This document shows, piece by piece, positions 1 through 10,621 of a stretch of DNA of 64,000 bases. The position numbers and the translations under genes were made by a program. The first letter of the stretch is position 1. The number at the start of each line of letters is the position of its first letter. A model generated the notes under the pieces. The model worked only from the letters and a program-made list of their open reading frames with translations, had not been told where the DNA came from and did not search any database. Origin of the DNA: Tulasnella sp. 424. Lineage: Eukaryota > Basidiomycota > Agaricomycetes > Cantharellales > Tulasnellaceae. The stretch spans positions 62,001 through 126,000 of the forward strand of contig WSUB01000111.1 of the NCBI GenBank assembly GCA_019633425.1. The letters are read 5' to 3'.

Positions 1-1366
1 ATATATGCCCTGGCTCATAAACGCTCTTGGCCGGCATAGGGATCGGTGGCGAACCTTGGATATTTCGGTCCCAAGTCCATGGATGAAAGGCGTCATTCAC
101 GCCTTGAAAGAGCCAGCTCCCAGTCTGGAGAGGCTATCGTTGGCCAAAGATACCACGTACAGCGTCGACGAAGATGACACGTACAGCGTCGAAGAAGATG
201 ACACGTACGGCAGCGAAGAAGATGCCACTTCCAGCATCGGGGAATTAGATCTTTTTAGAGGATCGGCGCCTCGGTTAAGCGAGCTTACTTTGAACGGCAT
301 GTCGCATTGCTGGGACAGTGAGGTCATTCACGGCTTGACCGTCCTTGATCTCAGGTGCATCAATTTCCTCTCCGCAAACACGATCCTCGACATTCTCTCT
401 CATTCCCCTCGCCTCCGGACCTTGGCCATTTACCGGTGCATCACCAAGTCGAGAGCCAACCCTTCATCCCCTTCCATCCAACTTCGTCACTTGACATCGC
501 TCCGACTTGACCTTGGTCGCCTGGATGCAACTGAGGATCTGCTTGGGCACATCGAGGCATCGGACGGATGCTCCCTCGCTACATATCTCCGGCCGAACGA
601 AAATTTCGAGGAATTCCTGCAACGACGATTGCTCGAGTGGATGTCAAAGTGGAAACATTCAGCATCGGTTCCCTTCGAGGGGCTGCTGTTAGAGATCGAT
701 GGAAATGATTTGCGGGTGGAATACTCTACTACAGACCGTTCGGAGCCCCTCGTCCTCGCCATTGAAGCTTCAAGTTGGGAGAATTCCTGGGTCGATCAAC
801 TTCGCGTAGCGTTGCCGCAACTCATCGACGCACTCGCATCTTGGACCAAGGACGTCACTACACTTCATCTCAGGCTCGGTTATCCACCCTCGGGCTGTCA
901 CACCCTCTCTTTCAAGCAGTTTATTATCGAGCAAGTCTCACGGCTACCGCCAGTCACGTCCTTGGAGGTCTCGGGCGTTCAACTCGGCAGTCTCCTTAAC
1001 GGTCTCAGACTCGAAGACGTTTCCTCGCTGTTTCGGAACGTCCGCACGCTGTCCTTCTTAAAGATAGGTGTTCAAGAGCTCTGGAGTTCGTTGAACTGGC
1101 TGTGTGAGATGGTGGAAATCGTCAGAGACGCGACCAAGAGCCCTATGGAGGAATTGAATCAAAGAGAGCAAGTTCTGAAACTGAAATTATGCGTCCTAAA
1201 CGGTGTCCCTTCCAACGAGGACTTGTTGTACGGGGCCGTGAAGCGTTTGGAGGGTCTTGTTGGTTCTGGGAATGTCTGGGTTGTAGAGGATGGTTACGGC
1301 ATTCCTTTCGCAGGGTTCGGAGGGACGACCCCAACTATCTTCCAATCGATGATCTCATTGAAATAG
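1..1366 (+). CDS. F-box/LRR-like protein, 5'-truncated by window edge
   Basis: Open reading frame running in from the window edge to a TAG at 1364-1366. The visible 450 or so residues are the C-terminal leucine-rich part of an F-box-type protein. They are closely related along their whole length to the complete gene at 1686-3437, for example the repeated blocks LVLAIE-SSW, LPQLIDALASWTKDVTTLHL and AVKRLEG-VGSGN. The F-box itself would lie upstream of base 1, so the first ATG at base 5 is probably internal. A short acidic duplication (codons for DDTYS repeated, about 160-220) is absent from the neighbour. Proteins of this type normally act as substrate receptors of SCF ubiquitin ligases; that role is inferred from the paralogue. 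The tandem arrangement with the next gene indicates local duplication, and a related 3' flank (a TAACCATGTTG motif) follows both genes. Confidence 0.8.
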   Translation, partial: YMPWLINALGRHRDRWRTLDISVPSPWMKGVIHALKEPAPSLERLSLAKDTTYSVDEDDTYSVEEDDTYGSEEDATSSIGELDLFRGSAPRLSELTLNGMSHCWDSEVIHGLTVLDLRCINFLSANTILDILSHSPRLRTLAIYRCITKSRANPSSPSIQLRHLTSLRLDLGRLDATEDLLGHIEASDGCSLATYLRPNENFEEFLQRRLLEWMSKWKHSASVPFEGLLLEIDGNDLRVEYSTTDRSEPLVLAIEASSWENSWVDQLRVALPQLIDALASWTKDVTTLHLRLGYPPSGCHTLSFKQFIIEQVSRLPPVTSLEVSGVQLGSLLNGLRLEDVSSLFRNVRTLSFLKIGVQELWSSLNWLCEMVEIVRDATKSPMEELNQREQVLKLKLCVLNGVPSNEDLLYGAVKRLEGLVGSGNVWVVEDGYGIPFAGFGGTTPTIFQSMISLK

Positions 1367-1685
1367 GAATGTTGTTGATGCTTTTCCGCACATTTTACGT
1401 GAATTTTTCTTAGTACTGATAACCAAATTTCCCTTGTCGTTCGCTCCATCATAACCATGTTGTGAGGGCTGGACACAAGCTTAAGAGGCGATTAAGAGAG
1501 AAAAAGAGGTTTGTTCGATAACGGTCAGGGCATTCCGCTCAGTAGCCGCATGAGTGCCTCTGGATCATGTCTCCGGGGAACGCCTCCAAGGAGTCTGCCT
1601 CCGAGCAGCAGAAATCACCGCTGCCTGGGAATCGTTTGTCGGGGTCGCCGCGGGCGCTGGATTCTAATTCCGACCACTTCGCACC

Positions 1686-3437
1686 ATGGACGATCGAATC
1701 GTCACGCTTGAGCAGGATACCCAGGCTTGTGTTACAGACACGTAAGTATGAGGCTTATATTCCGAGGATTTCAGTTGGCTCATATTCGCAACGCTTTGCA
1801 GGATGTTTGAAAGCGGAGGAGAGGGCGGCGGTCCAGAGCTGAGAAATCGGACTGGCGTTCAACTCCAGACACGAAGAGAACCCCACAAAATGAGCGAGCT
1901 AGACCTCCGTTTCAAGCCGAATGAAGTCCTTTCCATCCACTCCTTACCAACGGAACTCTTTCTTCAAGTCATTCATCATCTCATGCGACCCTACTTCAAA
2001 CACTCCCAGTTCAACTATTACGAGGTTCTCATCAGCCTCACGGGAGTCTGTTCGCGCTGGTGCAACATCATTCGAGACTCACCATCTCTGTGGAACCGAA
2101 TACACTGGTCAGATTCGTCCGAGGTCGTTGAAATTGCGTTGCAAAGGTCGTCCAACAATCCCTTGGATATCGTATTGCACCCCCAGAACGCGGAGCTGGA
2201 CCGAAGATCTATTTCCTCACTCATGACCGCACTGGATCCTCATAGGGATCGGTGGCGAAGCATGGATATATCGGTCCCAATTCGGGGGATGGGAGACGTC
2301 ATTACCGCCTTGGGAGAGCCAGCTCCCAATCTGGAGAGGCTATCGTTGACCACCGATTATGACCCATGGGGCACCGAAGAATTTGATCTTTTTAGAGGAT
2401 CGGCGCCTCGGTTAACCGACATTACTCTGAACGCTGTATCAATTCCCTGGGATAGTGAGGTCATTTACGACTTGACCGTCCTTGATCTCCGGTGGATCAA
2501 TTTCCCCTCCACAAACACAATCCTCGACCTTCTCTCTCATTCCCCTCGACTCAGGACCGTAACCATTTACCGATGCAGCACCAATTCGATGGCCAACCCT
2601 TCATCCCCGCCCATCCAGCTTCCTCACTTGACGTCGCTCCGCCTTGACCTTGGTGGCCTGGAAGCAACCGAGGACCTGCTTGGGCACATAGAGGCACCGG
2701 AACGATGCTCCCTTGCTACATCTTTCCAGCCGCGCGAAAAGATCGAGGGATTCCTGCAGCGAAGGTTGCTCAAGTGGATGTCAAAGTGGAAACATTCAGC
2801 ATTGGTTCCCTTTGAAGGGTTGACGTTGGAGGTTGATAGAGATGATTTGCGGGTGGAACTCTCTACCACGGACCGTTCGGAGCCCCTCGTCCTCGCCATT
2901 GAAGGTTCAAGTTGGCGGAATACCTGGGTCGATCAACTTTGCGTAGCATTGCCGCAACTCATCGACGCACTCGCATCTTGGACCAAGGACGTCACGACAC
3001 TTCATCTCAGGCTCGGTTATCCACCCTCGGGTTGTCACACCCTCTCTTTCAAGCAGTTCATTATCGAGCAAGTCTCACGGTTACCGCCAGTCACGTCCTT
3101 GGAGGTCTCGGGCGTTGAATTCGGCACTCTCCTTAACGGTATCAGACTCGAAGAAGTTTCCTCGCTGTTTCGGAACGTCCGCACGCTGTCCTTCTTAAAG
3201 ATAGGTGTTCAAGTGCTCTGGAGTTCGTTGAACTGGCTGTGTGAGATGGTGGAAATCGTCAGAGACTCCGCGACCAAGAGCCCTTTGGAGGAATTGAATC
3301 AAAGAGGGCAAGTTCTGAAACTGAAATTATGTGTCCTAAACGGTGTCCCTTCCAACGAGGGCTTGCTGGGCGGGGCCGTGAAGCGTTTGGAGGGAGTGGT
3401 GGGTTCTGGGAACATGTTGGTTGTAGAGGATGATTAG
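1686..3437 (+). CDS. F-box/LRR-like protein, complete tandem paralogue
   Basis: Two exons: 1686-1741 and 1802-3437, with a 60-base intron (GTAAGT donor, GCAG acceptor). The start at 1686 is chosen because the minus-strand relative at 39041-40840 has the same 56-nt first exon (MDDRIVTLEQD here, MSDRIDTPEQD there) and the same intron phase. The F-box lies at roughly residues 55-105: SIHSLPTELFLQVIHHL, then LTGVCSRWCNIIRDSPSLW. It is followed by weak leucine-rich repeats to the C-terminus. The expected role is substrate recognition in an SCF ubiquitin ligase; the substrate is unknown. It is a tandem duplicate of the truncated gene before it. The stop is the TAG at 3435-3437. Confidence 0.88.
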
Positions 3438-4527
3438 GGCATTCGGTTCGGATGGATATTGATTGGTTTGCCTAACTCTGAACATCTTACAAATTGGGGA
3501 TTTAATCGTGTCCCGTATTGCATTGTTTGATGCCTTCCTCAAATTTACGTGATTTTGTCATTCACTCCACTATAACCATGTTGCGAGGCTTTCGATAGCG
3601 CAGTACGATTTTGTAGACTGTGAGTTTGTATTTAGGAGGTCCCTTTACCACCAAAAAAAGGGGAGGGACCTGCGTCTTGGCGTCTGAGCGTCTTCTGGAT
3701 GATTCAGGTTGATGAAGCACGTGCCGTTTCGGCCATCGGGGATCAAGGGACGTGAGCCGCCGTCGCTTCGGGTGGAGTTTGGTGGCATCCACAGCTCCAG
3801 GACCCTTGCTTAACCATCCCATCGAACTTTCTGAGATTTGCTACTCCTTCCATCCGTCTTTCCTCTTCCTTTTCCTTTTTTCTATCTTTTTTAATTTTAC
3901 CTGCGGAACTTGACGGGAAAGGTAGCGTGGGTTGATGATCATTCGCCCGGCATATTTCTGTGTCGTGCACTGCTGAGACGTCAAAACATCGAAGATGGGT
4001 GATGTGTGTCAAAAAGTCCCGGGTGCCCTTTGTCGGGTGCATCCGAGCCAAGCTTCCTCTTCTATATACCCCTGGCTATATCTGTGAATTTCCTACTCCA
4101 ACATCTGCCGCACTCTTCACAAGGGATGGAGTGCAAGTCGAGGGAGTCAGAAAAGACGGTTAAAAAAAAGAGAGAGGTTGTTCGACTCAGGGTCTGTTAA
4201 GGTATTTCCCGTGTTCGACAGCCGCCCACATATGTGAAATTCGATTTCTTTTTTTTTTTTTAATAATACGACTCCAAACAAAAAAGTACGCGGCGACCTC
4301 TCAAACGGGTTTAGTTGGGGATCATACCAACTCTTTTCCAAGCCCCTCCCCCCTTCATATACATACAAGAACCTTCATCAACGTTGAACGTGGCTCCTCT
4401 CTCCCCCCGACGAAGCGCTCTTTGCTCTCTCCCTCTACTCTCTGTGTCGCTCCGCTCGATCATCGCGTACCTCGATTGCCACCAACTCAGCTTCGCCCAC
4501 CTCGAAACCACACTAAAATATATCGTG
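3438..4527. other. Intergenic stretch with probable promoter of the zinc-finger gene
   Basis: No supported gene. The first ~170 bases are a diverged copy of the 3' flank also seen after 1366 (the TAACCATGTTG motif near 1455 and 3578), part of the tandem duplication. Further on there are A- and T-rich tracts (about 3884-3898, 4160-4172, 4250-4263), a TATATA run near 4062, and a CT-rich tract at about 4396-4450. Pyrimidine-rich tracts are common just upstream of fungal start codons, so the last part is probably the promoter and leader of the gene starting near 4528. Confidence 0.5.
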
Positions 4528-5306
4528 ATGTCACTCTGTCTCGAATGCGGCAAAACTCTCGCAGTGCGTGGTTGTTGTCCTCGTTCTTCGTTTCGTTTCT
4601 GCTCGGATTGGCTGATATAATAAATGGCTGTTGTCCGTAGAGCCCAGCCGGTCTGCGTCGACATATCAACTCGCAGTGCGTCACTTCTATTGCCTCCGTG
4701 TGTTATCTCATTAACCGCTCAGTGTTGTTCGTGTCGTTCTTTTTGCGCGCAGACATCGACGAAGCGAGTGGCACGTCTGCGAATGCGGGAGACAATTCCT
4801 CGACCCCGCAGGTCGTTCGCGCTGTCGAGCGCGTCACGCAAAGTCCTTCGGATGTCCAGCATACGGGTGTACTTACCAGTTCGTCGTCTACTTACCTTCT
4901 CCTTCCCCGAAAACCTAAACCCGTCCCTCACCCTACTCGTAGAAGCAGCCGTAAAGATTCCGTGAAGCAACATATGCGACGCCGACACCAAGATTCCAGA
5001 GGTCTTCAAGTCATAACCCTCCCCGCAAACGCGCAACCCCAACACCATGGCCACCCGCACCATCATCATCACCATCACCATCATCCTCACGGCCATCATC
5101 ACCCGCCGCGGTCGAGGCAGTCGTCCAATTCGAGCTTGGAATTCGATCCCTCGCCCCCACCCGATCTCATGCCCGGCACAGCAGCTACTACTACCACGAT
5201 CTTGCCCCCACCACCACCGCCACTCGACGCGACTCCGTTCCAAGCACCTCTGTACTATGCCGAGCCCTCGCCAGAGTCCTGGCCTCCTCCACTTTTAGCG
5301 CAATAA
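4528..5306 (+). CDS. C2H2 zinc-finger protein with His-rich, Pro-rich tail
   Basis: Proposed exons 4528-4563, 4769-4878 and 4943-5306 (169 residues). The second intron (4879-4942, GTTCGT donor, TAG acceptor) is well supported: removing it joins CPAYGCTYQ to SSRKDSVKQHMRRRH. That gives a canonical C2H2 finger, C-x4-C-x12-H-x4-H, with the intron inside the finger. Just before it is a Cys-rich stretch, VCECGRQF followed by RCRARH, which may be a degenerate first finger. The tail holds a run of histidines interrupted by Pro and Gly (codons about 5044-5105) and proline-rich segments ending in WPPPLLAQ. The first intron and the start (MSLCLECGKTLA) are less certain, because the acceptor at 4767-4768 was picked mainly by frame. 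It is probably a nucleic-acid-binding or regulatory protein; the target is unknown. Confidence 0.62.
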
Positions 5307-5576
5307 GTCCCGTCGTCAGTGCAAAACGGAGGGGTCTTTGGCTGGCGAATTTGCATTTGGTCTGGCTTCCTCTTCGGTTCCCCCGGCCCCTCTCTCTCTC
5401 CCTCATCTCTGGGCTTCCTTCTCGATTCACTCCTCCCCGTCTTTTTTCTTCCCTCCCCACCCCTCGGCCCCTGGTGGACACTACTTTTGGCGATACGGCT
5501 CACTCCACTCTGGGCCTACTCTTTTTAAACCCTTGCGAGTTATGTATTCTTTTTTGGATAATTATGTATTTTCATC

Positions 5577-6340
5577 GTGGTGGCACCCTTTTCGACCTCG
5601 GCACGTATACGACGACTCGGATCAGCGGACTCTGCCAGAAAGGTTATGAAGAACGCAGTGCGGAGTTTCGACGCGGTCATCAGGGCCGTCTTTCCCCCCT
5701 TCAACTTGTCCTGGCCCGCCGTGGGCCTCGTCTACTTCAAGCCTCTCTCTTCAACCACTAAAGACACGCCCCTGTGCTTCTACGAAGCCTAGAACTAGCC
5801 AACGAGAATCCAGATCAACCCGAATTTCGTTTGCGGAAAGCCCGAAGACCTCGGCTCCATTTCGCCTGACGCCTCTTCGCTCCTGCGCATAACGTTCCCT
5901 ATCTCCATCCATTCGTTATCCCGTCGACAGCTCCCTGTGCTCGTATTCCAGTCCAAACTCGTCGAATCCCGCCCAGACTGGCCCTTTTCCACCCCAATCC
6001 GAACGACTGCTCGTTGGATCCTTTGGCGTAGGTGATAAATGTGAGGTACTATCGTTTGAAGACCGAGATTGGATGAATTGGTAGCCCTGCGAGCCCTTTC
6101 CTGCCGTCTACATGACCCGTCCTGCCTCCAACCGTTGAAAGGGTCCCGCAGACCTCTTGGCTGAACGGAGCTAAGAATGGCTCTTCGCGTTCATCCCCTC
6201 TTCTCCTAGAGCCCCATTGACTGCGGCCGAAGCTGAAGGGCAAGCACTACTACGCGTTCGGATCGAGAAACGTCCACCCTCCGACATCCTAGTCCCAAGA
6301 ACAATGCCCTACACCCCCACGGTCGCGACTTAAGGCAGGT
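5577..6340 (+). pseudogene. Possible decayed coding stretch, no recognisable family
   Basis: Several short plus-strand pieces look protein-like but sit in different frames with no convincing introns between them. One is 5577-5792, with KVMKNAVRSFDAVIRAVFPP and LSWPAVGLVYFKPL. A second is about 5829-6033, with KPEDLGSISPDASSLLRITF and LPVLVFQSKLVESRPDWPF. A third is about 6215-6330, with AEAEGQALLRVRIEKRPPSD. The first stops at TAG 5790-5792 and a +1 shift would be needed to go on. This could be one frameshifted gene, an unrecognised multi-exon gene, or chance open frames in GC-rich DNA. I do not recognise the protein. Confidence 0.25.
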
Positions 6341-9300
6341 TCTCCTCGAGGACCGCTCGCCAGGGACCTTCTCCGGGTGTAGAAGGTCGCGAGGTAGCTG
6401 GTGAGTGAGTGGTGATGGCGAAATAATCCACGATTCGAGCGGGGGTGGCTTCGATTTGTTCCTCACCGGCGGCAAGCCTTGGGACGCTGGCGATGGTCGT
6501 CCTCGAAGGTGGAGGATTCGGCCTAGGGGATTAGTGAATCAATATCTCGTATAGTGGTTGCTCCGTACTTTGCGGACGCATGTGAATGGGACCTACCTGG
6601 TCAAAAATGCTATCGCTCGCTGCGCACGAACGCCGGCAAGCGCAGAACGAGAGTCTCCCGCTAGGTGTTCCTCCTCGACCTGATCTCTGGCTTATGCCCC
6701 TGCTATGCGCATTGTGTACGGCGCAGTGCTCGTTGCTTTCTTCGAGCTCCGACTAAAAGCGGGGCTTGTGATGACGCTGTTTGGGTGATCGAGGGAGAGG
6801 TTGCATCGCACGCGCGGACTAGCGCTACGCCGAGGGAGGCGACTGTCAGTGCGGCTCTGAAAGCGAAAAGACTTGGCGGACATTACCTGGGGCAGGAAGA
6901 TGCGCTTCGCTCTGGTTCGTTGGTCTTGAGCAGGTCACGTTCGGCCTCCACACCACTGAACAAGCACGCCGTTCCCCCAACTGGGTCCTCGTCCCCAACC
7001 TCGCGAAGAGTAGCAGCCATACTACGCGAGCTCGACTCTCTGCGGGTAGTAGACGCGTCCACGACGACAGGGGGATAGGTGACACGTGACGAAGGCCATG
7101 CTGTCGAGTGGTGGCTTCCAAGCGATGACGACGGGCTTCGAAGCGATGAGCGAAAGCCCAGATGCCGACCATGCCAGGTAGCTGTCCTCCGACTCGCGTT
7201 GCTGAGAGCTTGGGTCATGGAACCCTTGGTGGTTTGGATTGAAATTTGCTGGGAAGAGGGGCAAGAAGCGCGGTGTGGTTGGTGCCGGGCAGGTGGTGGA
7301 CAGCCGTGTTTAGGGAGACGCGGTGCAGGCCGACGCTTTGTGGCCTTGAAAAGCTCCTGCAAGTGCGCTGTACGAGGAGGGTTGGGAAGGGGGACCAGAG
7401 GTGGTTTGAGAGTTCACGAGCGCGTTCGTCGCGCTTGATGGTTGAACGGGTGCATTGGTGTCTGTCGAGGCCAACGCCCCGTGCCCGAGTCGCCTACTTA
7501 TACGAGGATGACGAGGATGACGAGGATGACGAGGAGGAGGAGAGTAGAGAGGGTGGGTGGGTGGTGGAGTGCAGTCTAGGATGAGATATCGCGCAGACGT
7601 GTGAGAGGTTGAATTGGGAACCACCAGTTGCCTTCGTTGTGCGGAGTTTGTACTTGTAAGCGTCTCAGTTTTACAACTCCGCTTTGCCATCAAGGCACCT
7701 ACGCCCCCAAAGATTGTCCTCACCGCCCTTATGCACCCCCACACATCCAATGACATCCCTCACGCCAAAACGTTGTACAACCATCTGCCCAAATACGTTT
7801 TGTCTCTGATCGTGAGCCCAACTCCAAGCTGACGTGGAACTATGGGATGCCGTTAAGCCGAACTTCCATAGAACAATGGTCCTTTGCATAAACCTTCAGG
7901 GACGCGCCCAAAGTTGCCATGCGCATTATCCACGAATATGGAAGTCTAAACCCCATCGGGCTCAGGCTCAGGGAAGTAAGCCACGGACAATCCCGGGTTT
8001 TAGCTTTTTTTGTGTGGGTGTTGACCAAGGGACCCTGAGGATTCGCGTCGGTTCCGCGGCGCGCCCAAAAACGGGAAAGCTAGCCCCGCTTATCTCCGTC
8101 CGTCGGCTCGGCTCCACGCACGGGAGTCACCCGGGCCCGGATCGGCCAGCGTGAGTCGAGGGGAGTAACAGTAAACTAGGGATTGTGATCCTGAGAGAAC
8201 AATCAACTATCGAGAACAACTGTCGGTTTTCGGTGGCGGGAATGTGGTGCCGTGCTCGTTTTGGGTCAGGTGCGGTGCGGGTTGTTGGCTCAGTCTCCGG
8301 CAGGGGGTTTACAGAAAACAAACGCTTGCGGCATTTGAGCTGCTGCTTTCTCTCTAATTAATGAATTCGAAGTTTTTTTTTTTTTCCCTTCTCTACTTCT
8401 TGATCTCAGCCTCGGGCCACAGCTTTTTGTCCGTCGGCGATGCGCCGAGAACCAGGCCTAGACGGAAGCGCTCCACCGGTCAGGGATCGGTCAACACCTT
8501 AAAAGTTCTGACTTCTTGGACGAGCTGGATACGCCGCTCTCTCATCGCCGTCAATCCTGAAATACGGCATGAAAAGAAATCCGTTCCTTCGATCGTTAAC
8601 CGTAATGATCAGAAACGGCGCTCGCTTTTTACGGCAACTTCTGTCTTCAAGCCCCCCTCCTGACGGCAGGTCATTGATTAGTCCCCCCCTCCCCTGAAAT
8701 CACCTCGTGCATCGGTCATCACATTTGAGGTAAGCGTATCCAGCCAAACTTTCGCCTAGCCTTACCATCCTGGACCGAAATAGGGTTGTGGTGCCGACGC
8801 TTCTGGTGCATCAGGTTACCTAGTCGCGTGCCTATCTGGCCGGACTCTTTAGACTCGGGTTTATTACGCCCCCTTGTCATGATGCTCAATTGATAGCTAG
8901 CTAGAGCAGGGCGTTAGACAACTTTCGTGTTGCCCGTTGCACCCATCGCGTTGATTAGAATAAGCGGATCATGTGTTATAGTAGAGTAATCTTGATGGTT
9001 GGCGCAGATTCTTATAAGAGACAATCACTGCCTACGCAAAACACTAAACTACAGCTAATATATATACGCGACGCGGAGTAGTATTGCGGTCCCTTAACGC
9101 GTACGCTCCCATAAGCTCCGGCTCTCTTCAAGAGTCATAACCCTAGCTGCTTTGTACTGCGATTTTCTTATACTCGTCGGTTGGTTAGTAAGGTGTCCTG
9201 CCGGTTGGGAGGAGAGTTGTCAGTGAAGTTGGGTTTTGCTCGCCAACCTCATCCACTTCGAGTCTCCGTGATTCGACTCTCCCACAGTTAGTGTGATGTC

Positions 9301-10621
9301 TCAGAGTGGCCAATCAGCGGCCTTTCAGACCCAAGGCGTTCGCTCTCACGTATCCCGCAATAAAAAAAGAACTTTTATATCTGACAGAGAATGTATATAG
9401 TACTATATAATAGACTACTGGCATGCACGGATTTAGTGGTGGAGGTTCGAACGGATTAGGAATGGGGCGCCGTGTGACTGGCGCCTCATTTGTCCCAAAC
9501 GGTCCGATGGCCGAAGCGTATTCCCCGACGCAACAAAATGATAGAGCCGTACAGCTCTCTAGTATCTTCTCTTTCTACGTCTCAGATGCCTCCCCAAAGT
9601 ACTGAGGGGTAAGTAACTTTGATCACAGCACAAGCTTCATGCCTCTCTGGCATCGAAAAAAGAAAAACCCTCGCCCATGGAAGGCCGCCCTCCGTGAGGC
9701 TCGAATGGAGGCTTTTGGGAGGGGAAAAAAAAAAGACCAAGGTGCCATCGGAGCGCAAGTACTTAATTCGGTATTGTCTGGGGAGCTGGATGCAAGAATT
9801 TTACCCTAGGGCGTTTGGTTGGTTCGTGTGGTCGGCCAGAGAGCACACAGCATCCCTCGAGACGAATGGCTTCACTACAGGTCATACTAGTACATGCCAG
9901 TGAGGCCAAGTAGGCATAGACTCAGTCACTCAATCCACGCGCGCGTCTCATTGATAAGCTTTCCTCAGGTCTCTATAATTGGCGAGGTTCAGCTTCGTCG
10001 GGCGACTGCCTCCGAAAAAGTCACGCCAACTCGGTAGCATGGATGCTCAAAGAGCTTGAAGCTGACAGGACCTCAATCCGTTACTCCTGAGTTGAACCTA
10101 GCTAAACAAAAAAAAAGATTTCACTTTGATACCTTTATTCCCAGAACCCGATATGGCAGGGTGATGGGTCCTGCCAGCGGTAATCTTTTGCTATTAGGCG
10201 TCCCATGGCTTCTGCGTGATCCGTGTTTGTATTTCGTGTCGCCTGTTTGACTTTTCTCCCTTCCGTCGTCTGTCAGTCTTTTTCTTTGTTTGGTCCCGTT
10301 GCCTCTCGCGCACGTCTTGTTGTATTATATCGTGCTTCTTTCCGCTGGTAAGTCATACTGAACTGGTTCTGGGATCCCCGGGCGAAGGCGTGGCCGTACC
10401 CGTATTATAATCACTAAACGGGTTTTTAGCGTGGGTTGCCTTTTGAAGGTGCCCTGAGTAACGGGCCACAATAGCTCACCGTCCTGCGCATCGTAGATGC
10501 GGAGGTTATTGTTATCAAACATGAATATTTAACGGGGAGTATGGTAGAGAAGGGGAAAGGAATTCGGCTAATCCGCAAGGCCAACATACAGGTGGTATCA
10601 AACGCAAATCTCTACGAAAGG
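6341..10621. other. Gene-poor stretch without a supported gene
   Basis: Short overlapping frames occur on both strands at 6.66-7.75 kb, but none has a recognisable motif, a coherent intron pattern or agreement between frames. From about 8.1 to 10.6 kb the DNA is AT-mixed, with short A/T runs (8371-8384, 9361-9367, 9725-9734, 10109-10119) and no long frame. I searched for tRNA-like T-arms and saw none I would defend. A TATATATA run lies near 9059. This part may hold regulatory DNA or old, unrecognisable repeats. Confidence 0.4.
7502..7540. repeat. Short tandem repeat, GACGAGGAT units
   Basis: Three to four tandem copies of a 9-base unit (GACGAGGAT) followed by GAGGAGGAGG. On the plus strand it would read as an acidic Asp/Glu run, and on the minus strand as HPRHPRHPR. 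No supported gene contains it, so it is listed as a simple repeat. Confidence 0.7.

Noticed and set aside
3743..4051. 102-residue minus-strand frame with a Lys/Glu-rich stretch
   Set aside because: Low-complexity, overlaps A- and T-rich promoter DNA, no start context or homologous motif.
7079..7756. Overlapping frames on both strands with Asp/Glu or His/Pro/Arg repeats
   Set aside because: They arise from the 9-base tandem repeat and GC-rich DNA; neither strand gives a consistent multi-exon gene.
9180..9300. Possible tRNA-like region (GGTTGGTTAG and a GAGTC-GACTC stem)
   Set aside because: No complete cloverleaf, no proper anticodon arm and no A/B box spacing could be built.
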